Source of the DNA: Hymenobacter artigasi
Lineage (GTDB): Bacteria; Bacteroidota; Bacteroidia; Cytophagales; Hymenobacteraceae
Direction of reading: 5' to 3'
Assembly: GCF_012275535.1 (NCBI RefSeq)
Contig: NZ_JAAVTK010000019.1
Location: forward strand, 1-64,000
Length of the DNA: 64,000 bases
The notes under the pieces are model-generated. The model was not told the origin of the DNA, ran no database searches, and was given only the letters and a program-made list of their open reading frames with translations. Shown here piece after piece: positions 24,908-32,735 of this stretch. Made by a program: the position numbers and the translations under genes. Within the stretch, counting starts at the first letter, position 1. Every line of letters starts with the position of its first letter.

Positions 24908-25039
24908 GTAATTTTGGGGTAAGGTTTGTAAGAACCCAACCGTAGTGCCTGGTCGAAACAGGTGCTATATCGGAGGCCATCTCTTGCTAGGGGTGGCCTC
25001 TTTCGCTTACTACAAGGTGAGCCGTCCAATTTGGACACT

Positions 25040-25131
25040 ACAAATATACTAGATAAAATCTAGATTGCGTAGTTCGCTGAAGATTTTGTCTAGATTTCCT
25101 CTTGATGTAATCTAAATTCTATCTTTGAGGT
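25040..25131. promoter_or_regulatory. TCTAGA-type operators and TATCTTTG promoter box
   Basis: Repeated words around TCTAGATT (25051-25066, 25088-25097) and a diverged TAATCTAAATT (25108-25118) precede the small RHH gene; they are near-palindromic and spaced to suit a dimeric repressor. TATCTTTG at 25120-25127 matches the Bacteroidota -7 box and lies 4 bases before the ATG, so the mRNA is probably leaderless or nearly so. I infer autorepression by the RHH protein. Confidence 0.45.
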
Positions 25132-25308
25132 ATGAAAGCAGAGAAATCAGACAAGCCACGCAAGCCTCAACTCAATCTTGCCCTTGATGCTGGTGACAAA
25201 TCATTCATCGAAAGTGTGGCAAAAGCTCGGCGATTGAGCGTAACTGGGCTTATCCGAACATTGGTTTTTGATGAGGGGCGTCGCCTTGGCATGCAGATAC
25301 CCGAGTAA
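25132..25308 (+). CDS. Tiny ribbon-helix-helix regulator, 58 aa
   Basis: The reading frame MKAEKSDKPRKPQLNLALDA then DKSFIESVAKARRLSVTGLI encodes a basic tail, a beta strand (QLNLAL), and two helices in the CopG/Arc pattern, ending GMQIPE. The size and layout are those of ribbon-helix-helix repressors, some of which control plasmid copy number or antitoxin operons. It has its own promoter and possible operators directly upstream, and no partner gene follows closely. Confidence 0.65.
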   Translation: MKAEKSDKPRKPQLNLALDAGDKSFIESVAKARRLSVTGLIRTLVFDEGRRLGMQIPE

Positions 25309-25694
25309 CTAATTCAGGTAGTAGAAACAAGCCGCTTTGTCTAAACTCCGTATTTGGCCCTTTCTGTAGTACGACTATTAGGAATGGGTACTTCTTAGTT
25401 ATGGCTGACATCCAGCCAATTTTACTATAACGCTTCCAAGACTAGTTGTTTTATTTGACCCTACGCGAATTCGCAGCTGAAGCAATGAATCTTGAGATTG
25501 CCAGGTTTATTCGTGCCGTTGTGTAGCTAGACTATTTGATATAAACCAACATTAAATTCTGCGCCACGCCTAGGGGGCTATATCGTTGGGGCAATTTGCA
25601 CTCACCCCAGCCTTATTTGTTAGTGCCCTTTAAGGCATACTACCTAAGAGCCCATACGCTGCGCGGAGCTTCACTGAAGGCTATCTTGGTACCC
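25309..25694. other. Intergenic region, possible gene remnant
   Basis: Mostly AT-rich non-coding DNA. Near 25456-25526 one frame reads LREFAAEAMNLEIARFIRAV and then stops, reminiscent of the end of a small RHH protein, so this may be the remains of a duplicated regulator. Nothing else is visible. Confidence 0.2.
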
Positions 25695-25967
25695 ATGACT
25701 TTCCCTGAGTTCACTCTGCTGACGGAAGACAGCCAACTGGCACACGTTTATGCCGTGGGTGCCTACGTGGCCACGCGTTGGCAGGAGGTCTATGAAGCCG
25801 TGCTCCTGTACCAGATGCCCGGGGGATTTTTCGTCGAGTTGACTTACGACACCGAAAGCAACGAGGTGCAGTATTGCTTTCCTTTTGAAACTGGCAGCGA
25901 GGATGACCGCCTTGCTGATTATGCCATGTTCGTGAAGCTCCCGACGTGGGTGCCGGAAGTCGAGTAG
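25695..25967 (+). CDS. Hypothetical protein, 90 aa
   Basis: From the ATG at 25695 (MTFPEFTLLTEDSQLAHVYA) a small soluble protein with alternating strands (VYAVGAYVATRW, EAVLLYQMPGGFFVELTYD) follows; the upstream open frame to 25596 lacks this regularity. No known domain. The stop is 2 bases before the next start, so the two form a gene pair. Confidence 0.5.
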   Translation: MTFPEFTLLTEDSQLAHVYAVGAYVATRWQEVYEAVLLYQMPGGFFVELTYDTESNEVQYCFPFETGSEDDRLADYAMFVKLPTWVPEVE

Positions 25968-25969
25968 TC

Positions 25970-26176
25970 ATGTTTGGCCACAGCTACCTGTTTCGCGTGG
26001 GCGACATAGTCCAGCTGCCTGCCTCTTCCACCTTTATCGAAATTCAGTGGCGGGGGCAACTGCAGCTGGGGCCACCGGGGCAGAAAGAAAGGGTCGATGT
26101 GTACTGGCTGGGCGAGCCCCACTGGGACTGCTATTACGAGGAGGAGTTGCTGGCCATTGGGCAGCTTCCTTTCTAA
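25970..26176 (+). CDS. Hypothetical protein, 68 aa
   Basis: A small beta-rich protein (HSYLFRVGDIVQLPA, then FIEIQWRGQLQLGPPGQKER) that starts 2 bases after the upstream gene ends. The GDIVQL segment hints at a small barrel, but no family is recognised. Probably co-translated with the 90-aa protein. Confidence 0.45.
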   Translation: MFGHSYLFRVGDIVQLPASSTFIEIQWRGQLQLGPPGQKERVDVYWLGEPHWDCYYEEELLAIGQLPF

Positions 26177-26228
26177 CCGAAGAGCGCCGACTGCCCGGAA
26201 CAAGCCCCTCGATGAACTCATTCCGCTC

Positions 26229-26858
26229 TCACGGCACGGCCACCGGAGTGGCCGGAAACGAAATCAGGAGCCGCTTGCTCGACGAGAGCACACACCGAAA
26301 TTCCCCCTGCACCGTTTGCGTGGCGGGTGTATAAATGCTGTGGCCCACGGCCTGCGTGGGCGTACCCTCGTCGGTGCTGACGGCTACCGTATCGGTTTCG
26401 AAGGAAGTGCCCACCCCGCGGGTAGCCGTAAAACGGGCGCGCAGGCGCTGACCGTCGGGCAGGTCACCCGAAACGACCAGCAAGGGCGTCGGACCCTGCC
26501 GATACGCTTCAATGCGACCCCGACCCAGTGGGTAGGGGAGCAGGCCGGGCTGCTGCACCGTGAGTCGGATGGGGGGCATGTGGGCTACCTGAGCTGCCTG
26601 TTGCCGGGTTAAGCTCCGCGCTTTCTGCTGGAGGTGCTGACTCCAGCCATACCCCCCGAGGAGCAGGAGCGTGAGTACGCTCAGGGTCCAGCCAACGACC
26701 TCTTTCAGGCCCTGGGGAACCCGCTCACTGCGGAAGAACTGGCGCAGCACTACCCCGGGCAGGAGCACGTACGGCACCAGCCAGGTACCGATGACGACCA
26801 GGGCGATGAGCAGCAGCAGCAAGCAGAAGAGCAGGAATTCCAGCACGACAGCAACCAA
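26229..26858 (-). CDS. Membrane protein with soluble C-terminal domain
   Basis: Two hydrophobic segments are visible (about residues 5-35, VVLEFLLFCLLLLLIALVVI, and 55-72, LSVLTLLLLGGYGW), followed by a basic stretch and a soluble domain of about 120 aa rich in Thr and Val. Start and end are well formed. It is convergent with the upstream small gene and divergent from the next. Function unknown; the membrane location is secure. Confidence 0.55.
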   Translation of the reverse strand: MVAVVLEFLLFCLLLLLIALVVIGTWLVPYVLLPGVVLRQFFRSERVPQGLKEVVGWTLSVLTLLLLGGYGWSQHLQQKARSLTRQQAAQVAHMPPIRLTVQQPGLLPYPLGRGRIEAYRQGPTPLLVVSGDLPDGQRLRARFTATRGVGTSFETDTVAVSTDEGTPTQAVGHSIYTPATQTVQGEFRCVLSSSKRLLISFPATPVAVP

Positions 26859-26924
26859 AGAGCGTAAGGAACGGGCAAATTACTGTCCCATCACCCCGCC
26901 GACTTCTGCGTAGCTTGCTCCTCT

Positions 26925-27218
26925 ATGAAACACCTGCTACTCCAGGCCGTCTTCCTCGCCCTGTTCTTCCCCGCGCCGGCCCAAACGATTCATTCGCGTA
27001 CGACCCGCAAAACCGTTACCCATTCGGCGGCCGCCAAAGCAAAGGTCAAGACCAAATACGCGACGGGACCGACGGTGTACTACTGCGCCAGCGGCAACAC
27101 GGTCAAGTACCACGCTTCGCCCGGCTGCCGTGGCTTGGCCCGGTGCGGGGCCACGGTGCAGCCCTTGCGCCTGGCGGCCGCGCAGCAGCGCATGGACCCG
27201 TGCAAGTGGTGCTACTGA
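26925..27218 (+). CDS. Small secreted Cys-rich protein
   Basis: The 97-aa protein has a signal peptide (KHLLLQAVFLALFFPAPAQ) and a basic linker, then a Cys-containing C-terminus: VYYCASGNTVKYHASPGCRG then CGATV and PCKWCY. The arrangement of Cys and His resembles small metal-binding or disulfide-bonded domains seen in exported proteins of Bacteroidota. A strong hairpin terminator follows its stop. Role unknown. Confidence 0.6.
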   Translation: MKHLLLQAVFLALFFPAPAQTIHSRTTRKTVTHSAAAKAKVKTKYATGPTVYYCASGNTVKYHASPGCRGLARCGATVQPLRLAAAQQRMDPCKWCY

Positions 27219-27236
27219 GATGCAGGGTCCGCAAAA

Positions 27237-27276
27237 AGCCCCGGTCAGCAAGGCTGATACCTTCCGGACCGGGGCT
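27237..27276. terminator. Bidirectional terminator
   Basis: Stem arms AGCCCCGGTC (27237-27246) and GACCGGGGCT (27267-27276) enclose a 20-base loop; A-run precedes and CTTTATT follows, so it works in both directions. It separates the plus-strand Cys-rich gene from the convergent PHP gene. Confidence 0.7.
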
Positions 27277-27334
27277 CTTTATTCACCAGGGGCAGTAAGT
27301 TACTTCGCCAGCCGTTGACGCGGGCAATGAGGCT

Positions 27335-30193
27335 TTACTCCACGACCAGCTTGCGGTACGCCGTGCCGCCCGGAAAGCTGAGCCGCACCGTGTAGAGCCC
27401 CGGCACCAGGGCCGGCACCGCCAGCGTGTGCGGCCCGGCCCCCTGCCGCTCCTCATCCACCAGGCCCACCACCTGCCGCCCCACCGCATCAACCACTTCG
27501 GCCTGCACGGCCCCGGCCGTCGCCAAATAATAGGAGAGGGTCGCCGGGCCCGCCGTGGGGTTCGGAAACACCGTCAACGCGATTTGCTCCGTGGCCGGCG
27601 TCGTGCCCGTGATGATGCGCCGGGTGTACCAGATGGGCGAAGTCACGATGCTGTCCCCGTCGGCCTGGGCAATCACGGCGTAATAATAAGCCGTGGTGTT
27701 CACCGCCTGCGGGTCCACGTAGCTCAGCGCCGTCGCGCCAGCGGCGGCCGTGGCCACCACGACCGGGGCCAGCCCGCTGCCGGGGACCCCGCGCAGCACC
27801 CGCACCGAGCTCACCGGCTCGTTGTCGGCATCACTGATGCACACGCTCATGGAGGCTGGCACTTGGTCGGCGAAAATGGACCCCATGGGCTGGTTATTGA
27901 GCGTGAAGGTGACTTCCGCGTTCCAGTCGTCGGAGGCGTAGAAATGTCGTTGGCGCAGCGCGTCCAGTAGGTCGGCCTTGGTCAGGGCCGGGGCCAGCAC
28001 CACCAGCCGGGCCTGGGTCGTGCGCAGAAAGGTCGTGTTGTGGTTGTCGTGGTCCAGCGAGACGCCAACGTGATAGCCCTTGGCGAGCAGGGTCTGGAAG
28101 TAGGGCGTGTAGCTGCCCCGAGAGGGGTTGCTGTAGCTCATGTTGGTCGAGGTGGCCGGACCCGAGCGCAGCACCGTGCCCACGATGGCCGAGTCGGCGC
28201 GGGGGCTGAACGCGGTGCCGGCCAGGTTGGTGTAGTCCGTCCGGTTCGGGTGGGCCAGCGTCGCAAAGGCCCCCGGCCGCCGGTTGATTTCCCGGAACAG
28301 GCCTTGGTAGTCGTTCTTGGCCACGAAAACATCGTAGTTGCCCGGCTCCCAGCCCAGCAGCTGGTTCACGCCATACACCACCGCGTGGCCCCCGCCCGAG
28401 ATGACGCCCCACTCCATGCCGTACAGCGCCACGAAGCTGGCCGTGGTGGCCTGGTCGGCCTGGGTCAGGCCCCGGGCGTAGTTGGGCAGGCTCATGCCCG
28501 CCTGGCTGTGGTTATGGTCCGAGATGCCCAGAAAATCGGTGTGCAGCGAGGCCGCCGCGTACTGAAAGTCTTGCAGGGGTGTCACGGCCGCGCCATCCTG
28601 GTTGCCGTCCGAGTAGCTGCTGTGCGCGTGCAGGTTGCCCCGAAAGGGCAGCAGCGTACCCACTGGTGGCACCGGCACGGTGTAGGAAGTATTGGCAAAG
28701 AAGGAAGTAGTATACGCCGCTGAGCAGCCCGTGCCGTTGTAGGTGAATATTTCCACCCGGTAGCTCGTGCCGGGCACCAGGTTGGTGACCGTGACGCTGT
28801 TGGTCCCGGCCCCGGCAAAGACCACGAAGCCACTGCCCAGCCGGCTGCCCCCGCCATAGGCGGCACTGGCCGCGTAGCCCGTGCCGCTGGTGGGCAGCGC
28901 GAGCGTCGTGCCATTGGGGCGGACCACCACCAGGTGATTGGCCCCGTTGCCCGGCGTCCAGCCGAAGGTGGCGCTGGTGCGCCCCGCCGCGACGGCCGTG
29001 GCCGCCGTGGCATCCTGGGTGGGAAACGCCGCCAGCACGCAGGGGGCGGTCGTGAACGTGCCACTCGCGGGTGCCGACTGCAGGTAGTTGGTCGTGCAGC
29101 CGGTGCCCAGCAGCTCGTATACCTGGTAGGTGTAGGCCGTGTTGGGCAGCAGGTTCGTGACCGCCACGGTGGTACCGGTCCCGGCATAGACGGCGAAGCC
29201 GACCGCGCCCACGGCCGAGCCGCTGCCGAACGCCGCGTTGCCATTATAAACGCTGCCATCGGTGGGGGCCGTGGCCGCCGCGCTGGCCGGCCGCACCACC
29301 ACCAGCCGCCCCGTGCCGTTGCCCGCCGTCCAGCTCAGCGTCGCCCCCGTTGTGCTCACGCCTGTGGCAGTCGGCGTGGCGGAGCCCTGCGTGGGCTCCG
29401 GCCCCAGGGTGCAGGGAGCCGTCACGTAAATGTTGTCGAATACGGCCTGCTCGGTGGCCGTGGTGGCGTGGTTCCAGAAGCAGCCCACCCAAGGCAGGGC
29501 CACGGTGGTGAAGGCCGAGTCCTTGCGAATGCCGATGCGCGTGTAGCTGGCCGTGGTGGGGTCGTCGAAGCTGGCCGTGTTGGCGCTTACTTCCAGCGTC
29601 CAGTTGTCCTCGTCCGGGGCAAAGAGCACCCGCACCGTGGCTGCGGGCCCACTCGTCGCGCCCGTTGCCACCGGCACGCTCACCGCCACCAGCGTACGCA
29701 GGTTCGTGGGCCCCACCAGCCCGCCGGTGTAGCGCACCAGGCGCAGGCTGTCGGGCTGGCCGGCATTGCCGTACACCACGGCATAGCCGTTGCCCGTGGT
29801 CAGGTCCGCGGAGCTGCCGGCCAGCACGAAGGCCGCCCCGTAGTTATTGGGCCCGATGCCCGAGGGGTTGGGCCGCGACTGCTGCATATTGAAGAGCCAG
29901 GTCAACTGGTCGGCATTCTGGCGCAGCACCGGGCTGTAGCGGGTCGAGATGTCGCGGGCCACAAAATCCTTGCCCAGCACCCCGCTGCTGATTTTGAGCT
30001 GGTTGCTGGCGATGGCCGCCCCGGTGCCGGCCGTGGTTTCGGTTTCCACCCAGCCCGCACCCACGGTGGGGCTATCGGGGCGGTTGAAGTCATCTAGTAG
30101 GGTGGGGGCCTGCGCCTGGGCCAGCACGGCTGTCGGGGCCAGCAGGGAGAGCCCATTGATAAGCCAGTAGCGTAGTGTAACGGATATAGACAT
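27335..30193 (-). CDS. Secreted PHP-domain metallohydrolase with T9SS tail
   Basis: A 952-aa exported multidomain protein. After a signal peptide (about 1-25) comes a jelly-roll-like region (DDFNRPDSPTVGAGW onward), then two fibronectin-III-like repeats (about 265-500, each with NLLPNTAYTYQVYE or NLVPGTSYRVEIF). A PHP/CehA-type phosphoesterase domain follows: NLHAHSSYSDGN near residue 519, GISDHNHS near 557, TLAHPNRTDY near 648 and SLDHDNHN near 711 provide the metal-binding His and Asp residues. The C-terminus (about 870-952, VFPNPTAGPATLSYY...TVRLSFPGGTAYRKLVVE) is a type A sorting domain for type IX secretion. It probably hydrolyses extracellular phosphoesters; the substrate is unknown. 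Confidence 0.85.
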   Translation of the reverse strand: MSISVTLRYWLINGLSLLAPTAVLAQAQAPTLLDDFNRPDSPTVGAGWVETETTAGTGAAIASNQLKISSGVLGKDFVARDISTRYSPVLRQNADQLTWLFNMQQSRPNPSGIGPNNYGAAFVLAGSSADLTTGNGYAVVYGNAGQPDSLRLVRYTGGLVGPTNLRTLVAVSVPVATGATSGPAATVRVLFAPDEDNWTLEVSANTASFDDPTTASYTRIGIRKDSAFTTVALPWVGCFWNHATTATEQAVFDNIYVTAPCTLGPEPTQGSATPTATGVSTTGATLSWTAGNGTGRLVVVRPASAAATAPTDGSVYNGNAAFGSGSAVGAVGFAVYAGTGTTVAVTNLLPNTAYTYQVYELLGTGCTTNYLQSAPASGTFTTAPCVLAAFPTQDATAATAVAAGRTSATFGWTPGNGANHLVVVRPNGTTLALPTSGTGYAASAAYGGGSRLGSGFVVFAGAGTNSVTVTNLVPGTSYRVEIFTYNGTGCSAAYTTSFFANTSYTVPVPPVGTLLPFRGNLHAHSSYSDGNQDGAAVTPLQDFQYAAASLHTDFLGISDHNHSQAGMSLPNYARGLTQADQATTASFVALYGMEWGVISGGGHAVVYGVNQLLGWEPGNYDVFVAKNDYQGLFREINRRPGAFATLAHPNRTDYTNLAGTAFSPRADSAIVGTVLRSGPATSTNMSYSNPSRGSYTPYFQTLLAKGYHVGVSLDHDNHNTTFLRTTQARLVVLAPALTKADLLDALRQRHFYASDDWNAEVTFTLNNQPMGSIFADQVPASMSVCISDADNEPVSSVRVLRGVPGSGLAPVVVATAAAGATALSYVDPQAVNTTAYYYAVIAQADGDSIVTSPIWYTRRIITGTTPATEQIALTVFPNPTAGPATLSYYLATAGAVQAEVVDAVGRQVVGLVDEERQGAGPHTLAVPALVPGLYTVRLSFPGGTAYRKLVVE

Positions 30194-30218
30194 CAGCGGG
30201 GGGGTAAAGAGTATGAGG

Positions 30219-30226
30219 CAAAGGTA
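30219..30226 (-). promoter_or_regulatory. Promoter -7 box TACCTTTG of the PHP gene
   Basis: On the minus strand TACCTTTG fits TAnnTTTG and lies 25 bases upstream of the ATG. No clear TTTG -33 element is visible, so confidence is limited. Confidence 0.35.
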
Positions 30227-30335
30227 TTTCTATTAAAAGTTGTGCTGACGTTGGGGCGCAAAGCGAAAGGGGTGGTATGCCTATCACGAATCCCTGACGT
30301 CTGAAGGAAAAACCGACGTTCGTAAAACCCCTACA

Positions 30336-30373
30336 AGAAAGCCCTTTAAAACGCATGTTTTGAAGGGCTTTCT
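30336..30373. repeat. 38-base hairpin, imperfect palindrome
   Basis: AGAAAGCCCTT pairs with AAGGGCTTTCT; after one mismatch AAAAC pairs with GTTTT around a GCAT loop. It lies in the divergent region between the PHP gene and the serine recombinase and may be a terminator remnant or a recombination site for the resolvase. Confidence 0.5.
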
Positions 30374-30623
30374 AAAACGGTGCGAGACCCTTCGAGAAAC
30401 AGTAAATTTGCAAATTGCCAATTCTGTGATTTTGGTGGGTTACGCGCCCAATTGGTTTTACTTCCGCTAGGGACCGGCTTGCCCCCGCCACGCTGAAGCT
30501 GGTGAACGGGTCGCGTACCTTGAGCGAAGGGAGTGCCGGTGGCCCTAGCGCATCACCGCGTGGGGCCGGGCACCTTGCCGCGAACGGCGCGTTTGTTAAG
30601 TTCACTCCGCTATTCCCTGCTCC

Positions 30624-31118
30624 ATGACCACCGCCGCCATCTATGCCCGCGTCTCGACCCGTGACAAGGGCCAGACCAACGACAACCAGCTCCTGGAACT
30701 GTGGGCCTTCGCCGAGCGACTGGGCTACCCCATCTATCAGGAGTACTGCGACCGGGAAAGCGGCAGTACGGCCGAGCGACCCGCGTTCCAGCAGCTCTTT
30801 GCCGATACCCACCAGCGGCGCTTCGACGTGGTGCTGTTCTGGAGCTTGGACCGTTTCAGCCGGGAAGGGGTGAGGGAGACGCTGAACCATCTCCAGCGCC
30901 TGGACGTGGCCGGCGTGTCGTTCAAGTCCTTCACCGAGCAGTACCTCGACAGCACCGGGCTCTTTAAGGAGGCCATTATTGCCATCTTGGCGGCTATTGC
31001 TAAGCAGGAACAGGCGCGTTTCTCCGAGCGCATTAAAGCGGGCCAAGCGCGCAGTGCCAAGAAACCGGGACGTCCTAGGCTTGCTGCGACCAAAGTGGCC
31101 GAAGTGGCCTTCTTATAG
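30624..31118 (+). CDS. Serine recombinase (resolvase), C-terminus truncated
   Basis: The N-terminal catalytic domain is complete: AAIYARVSTRDKGQTNDNQ with the nucleophile Ser11, VVLFWSLDRFSREGVRETL near residues 70-88, and the long E helix near 110-140 (IAILAAIAKQEQARFSERIK). After GRPRLAATKVAEV, where the HTH DNA-binding domain should follow (members are usually about 180-210 aa), the frame ends in AFL and a TAG that lies inside the inverted repeat of a MITE. So the HTH was removed by insertion and the protein is probably unable to bind its site. Confidence 0.8.
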   Translation: MTTAAIYARVSTRDKGQTNDNQLLELWAFAERLGYPIYQEYCDRESGSTAERPAFQQLFADTHQRRFDVVLFWSLDRFSREGVRETLNHLQRLDVAGVSFKSFTEQYLDSTGLFKEAIIAILAAIAKQEQARFSERIKAGQARSAKKPGRPRLAATKVAEVAFL

Positions 31119-31377
31119 CAGCAAGGGGGCAAAATTACTCTAAGGGGAAATGCTATATTACATCCGGTTGACTTTTAAACAGATGTCATTTTTACATGGC
31201 TCAAAAAGCTGGGTTCAATAAATCAACTGGCTGTTTCTTTTTGGACTGCCTTTCTGAACCCTGTTTGCTTGACCAACAGACCAAGTAGGCTGCAAATAAT
31301 AAAGCGTCAATAAGTTACGGATTTCTGACCCTGACTCGAAACTGCTTACAGTAATTTTACCCCCTCGCTGCTATAAG
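31112..31377. mobile_element. MITE-like element, 266 bp, 33-bp inverted repeats
   Basis: Ends at 31112-31144 and 31345-31377 are inverted copies (CTTATAGCAGC then AGGGGG, then AAAATTACT) with 3 mismatches in 33. Similarity may continue outward for 5-6 bases (TGGCC). The interior is AT-rich and has no gene. It terminates the preceding recombinase gene. The rest of the interval to 31493 holds no gene and presumably the promoter of the next gene. Confidence 0.7.
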
Positions 31378-31493
31378 AGGGCCAAAATCCATTAACGTGC
31401 TATTTATTCTGTTTTCTGAGGGGCCCCCAATTACTGCACCAAGGCAGAACTAATGCAAACTTTTCCATGGGCGAATTAAATTGAGTCTATTCA

Positions 31494-32708
31494 ATGCTCC
31501 ACTCCCCCCATCTGGTAACGGCCTCTGATTTAACCGAGCGGCATTATCGGCTTGTTGAGCGCGGCCTGTTTCCAGACCTTATCCGGCGCCTAATCTTAAT
31601 ATCTGACCACTCCGTTCGCGATATTCAATTCCGCGCTTACGAGAGCATCGCTATCAGCGGCTGGGACGGGTCTATCGACCAAGCAAAGGGTTCAACCTAC
31701 GTGCCCGCCGGTGCCTCTCGCTGGGAATTAGGAACCAATCAGGACGCTGCCAGTAAAGTCAAAAGCGACTTTGAGAAGCGCAATGCACCGGCAAGCCTCC
31801 TTACTAGGCGTGGGCGGCCTAAGAAGAATGCGGATTTGGCGACTTCTGAAAAAAACGATTCTGTCTCTTTAGCAGCCCAATCGGCTAGCCAGCCCGCGAT
31901 GCCGCAAGAGGCAGAAGAATTAGTCCCGGTAGATTCATTAAACCGTTCCCAGACAACCTTGGTATTCGTGGTTGGGCGGGAGTGGCCGGGCGGTAAGGAG
32001 TGGGCTAGTTCACAGACTGTAAAGAGTGAGTGGAATGCCATTAAGGTCTTTGATGCCACAGACATCCACACATGGCTCACTCAGCATTCGGGCATTCATC
32101 TCTGGTTCTCTAGGCAGTTGGGAAGCCCAGTTAGTGGTACCAACGACATTGAAAATTGGTGGCTCGACTGGACCTATACCAGTAGCCTGGATATCCAATC
32201 AGATTGGCTGTTAGTCGGGAGAAGCGAACACCGCGACAAGCTACTAAAATGGCTCTCAAGCAAGGAGGAGGCATTTCCTGTCTTTGGCTGCTCTGCCGAG
32301 GAAGCTCGCGCATTTATCGCTGCCTGCATTATGGCGTTGTCAGAAGATGAACGCCTTCCGCTGTTAGGGCGCATTGTAATCGTATCCCGGGAAGACGTAT
32401 GGGAACAATTGGTCTGGGAAGAAAAAAAGCTGGTATTGATTTTTGATTTCGAATCGACTAAACAAGACCGGCTCTGCGCCAGCGCAACCCGCCGTGGGCA
32501 CCAGGTAATTCTTGCTTGCTCTCAGGGGCTGACCGGCACTGAAGCAAGTGCTGATGTGCTTCCGGCTATCATGCCGGAGATATTACAGGCAAAGCTGGAG
32601 CAATTAGGGATGCCCACTGAGATAGCTGCCTTTAATGCGTTGATGACTTCCCAGTTGTTTACAAACCCCGATTCGCAATCCTTGAAATGGCCGTTTTTGA
32701 ATCGTTAA
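31494..32708 (+). CDS. Truncated paralogue of the 1282-aa protein (404 aa)
   Basis: Colinear with the first third of the next gene: the opening HLVTASDLTERHYRLVE, the GWDG box (SGWDGSIDQAKGSTYVPAGA), WELGTNQDAASKVKSDFEKR, VFDATDIHTWLTQHSGIHLW, DWLLVGRSEHRDKLLKWL, and SAEEARAFIAAC. An additional Ala/Ser/Lys-rich insert lies near residues 100-150. It ends in a normal stop, about where the 1282-aa protein moves into its long helical part. The Asp of GWDG with the Glu of WELGT and a following Lys is compatible with a PD-(D/E)xK nuclease fold, but that is inference. It is probably co-transcribed with its larger partner 27 bases downstream. Confidence 0.6.
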   Translation: MLHSPHLVTASDLTERHYRLVERGLFPDLIRRLILISDHSVRDIQFRAYESIAISGWDGSIDQAKGSTYVPAGASRWELGTNQDAASKVKSDFEKRNAPASLLTRRGRPKKNADLATSEKNDSVSLAAQSASQPAMPQEAEELVPVDSLNRSQTTLVFVVGREWPGGKEWASSQTVKSEWNAIKVFDATDIHTWLTQHSGIHLWFSRQLGSPVSGTNDIENWWLDWTYTSSLDIQSDWLLVGRSEHRDKLLKWLSSKEEAFPVFGCSAEEARAFIAACIMALSEDERLPLLGRIVIVSREDVWEQLVWEEKKLVLIFDFESTKQDRLCASATRRGHQVILACSQGLTGTEASADVLPAIMPEILQAKLEQLGMPTEIAAFNALMTSQLFTNPDSQSLKWPFLNR

Positions 32709-32735
32709 GTTTAAGGAATTACACCATTCTGACTT

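Noticed and set aside
24579..24980. 133-aa frame overlapping the two small genes at 24.4-24.9 kb
   Set aside because: Composition (Pro/Arg/His-rich, no regular secondary structure) looks like a shadow; the 79- and 107-aa frames overlap neatly and are more protein-like.
28934..30097. 387-aa plus-strand open frame opposite the PHP gene
   Set aside because: It is a shadow of the multidomain protein on the other strand; composition is Arg/Gly/Ala-rich and no start signal or motif exists.
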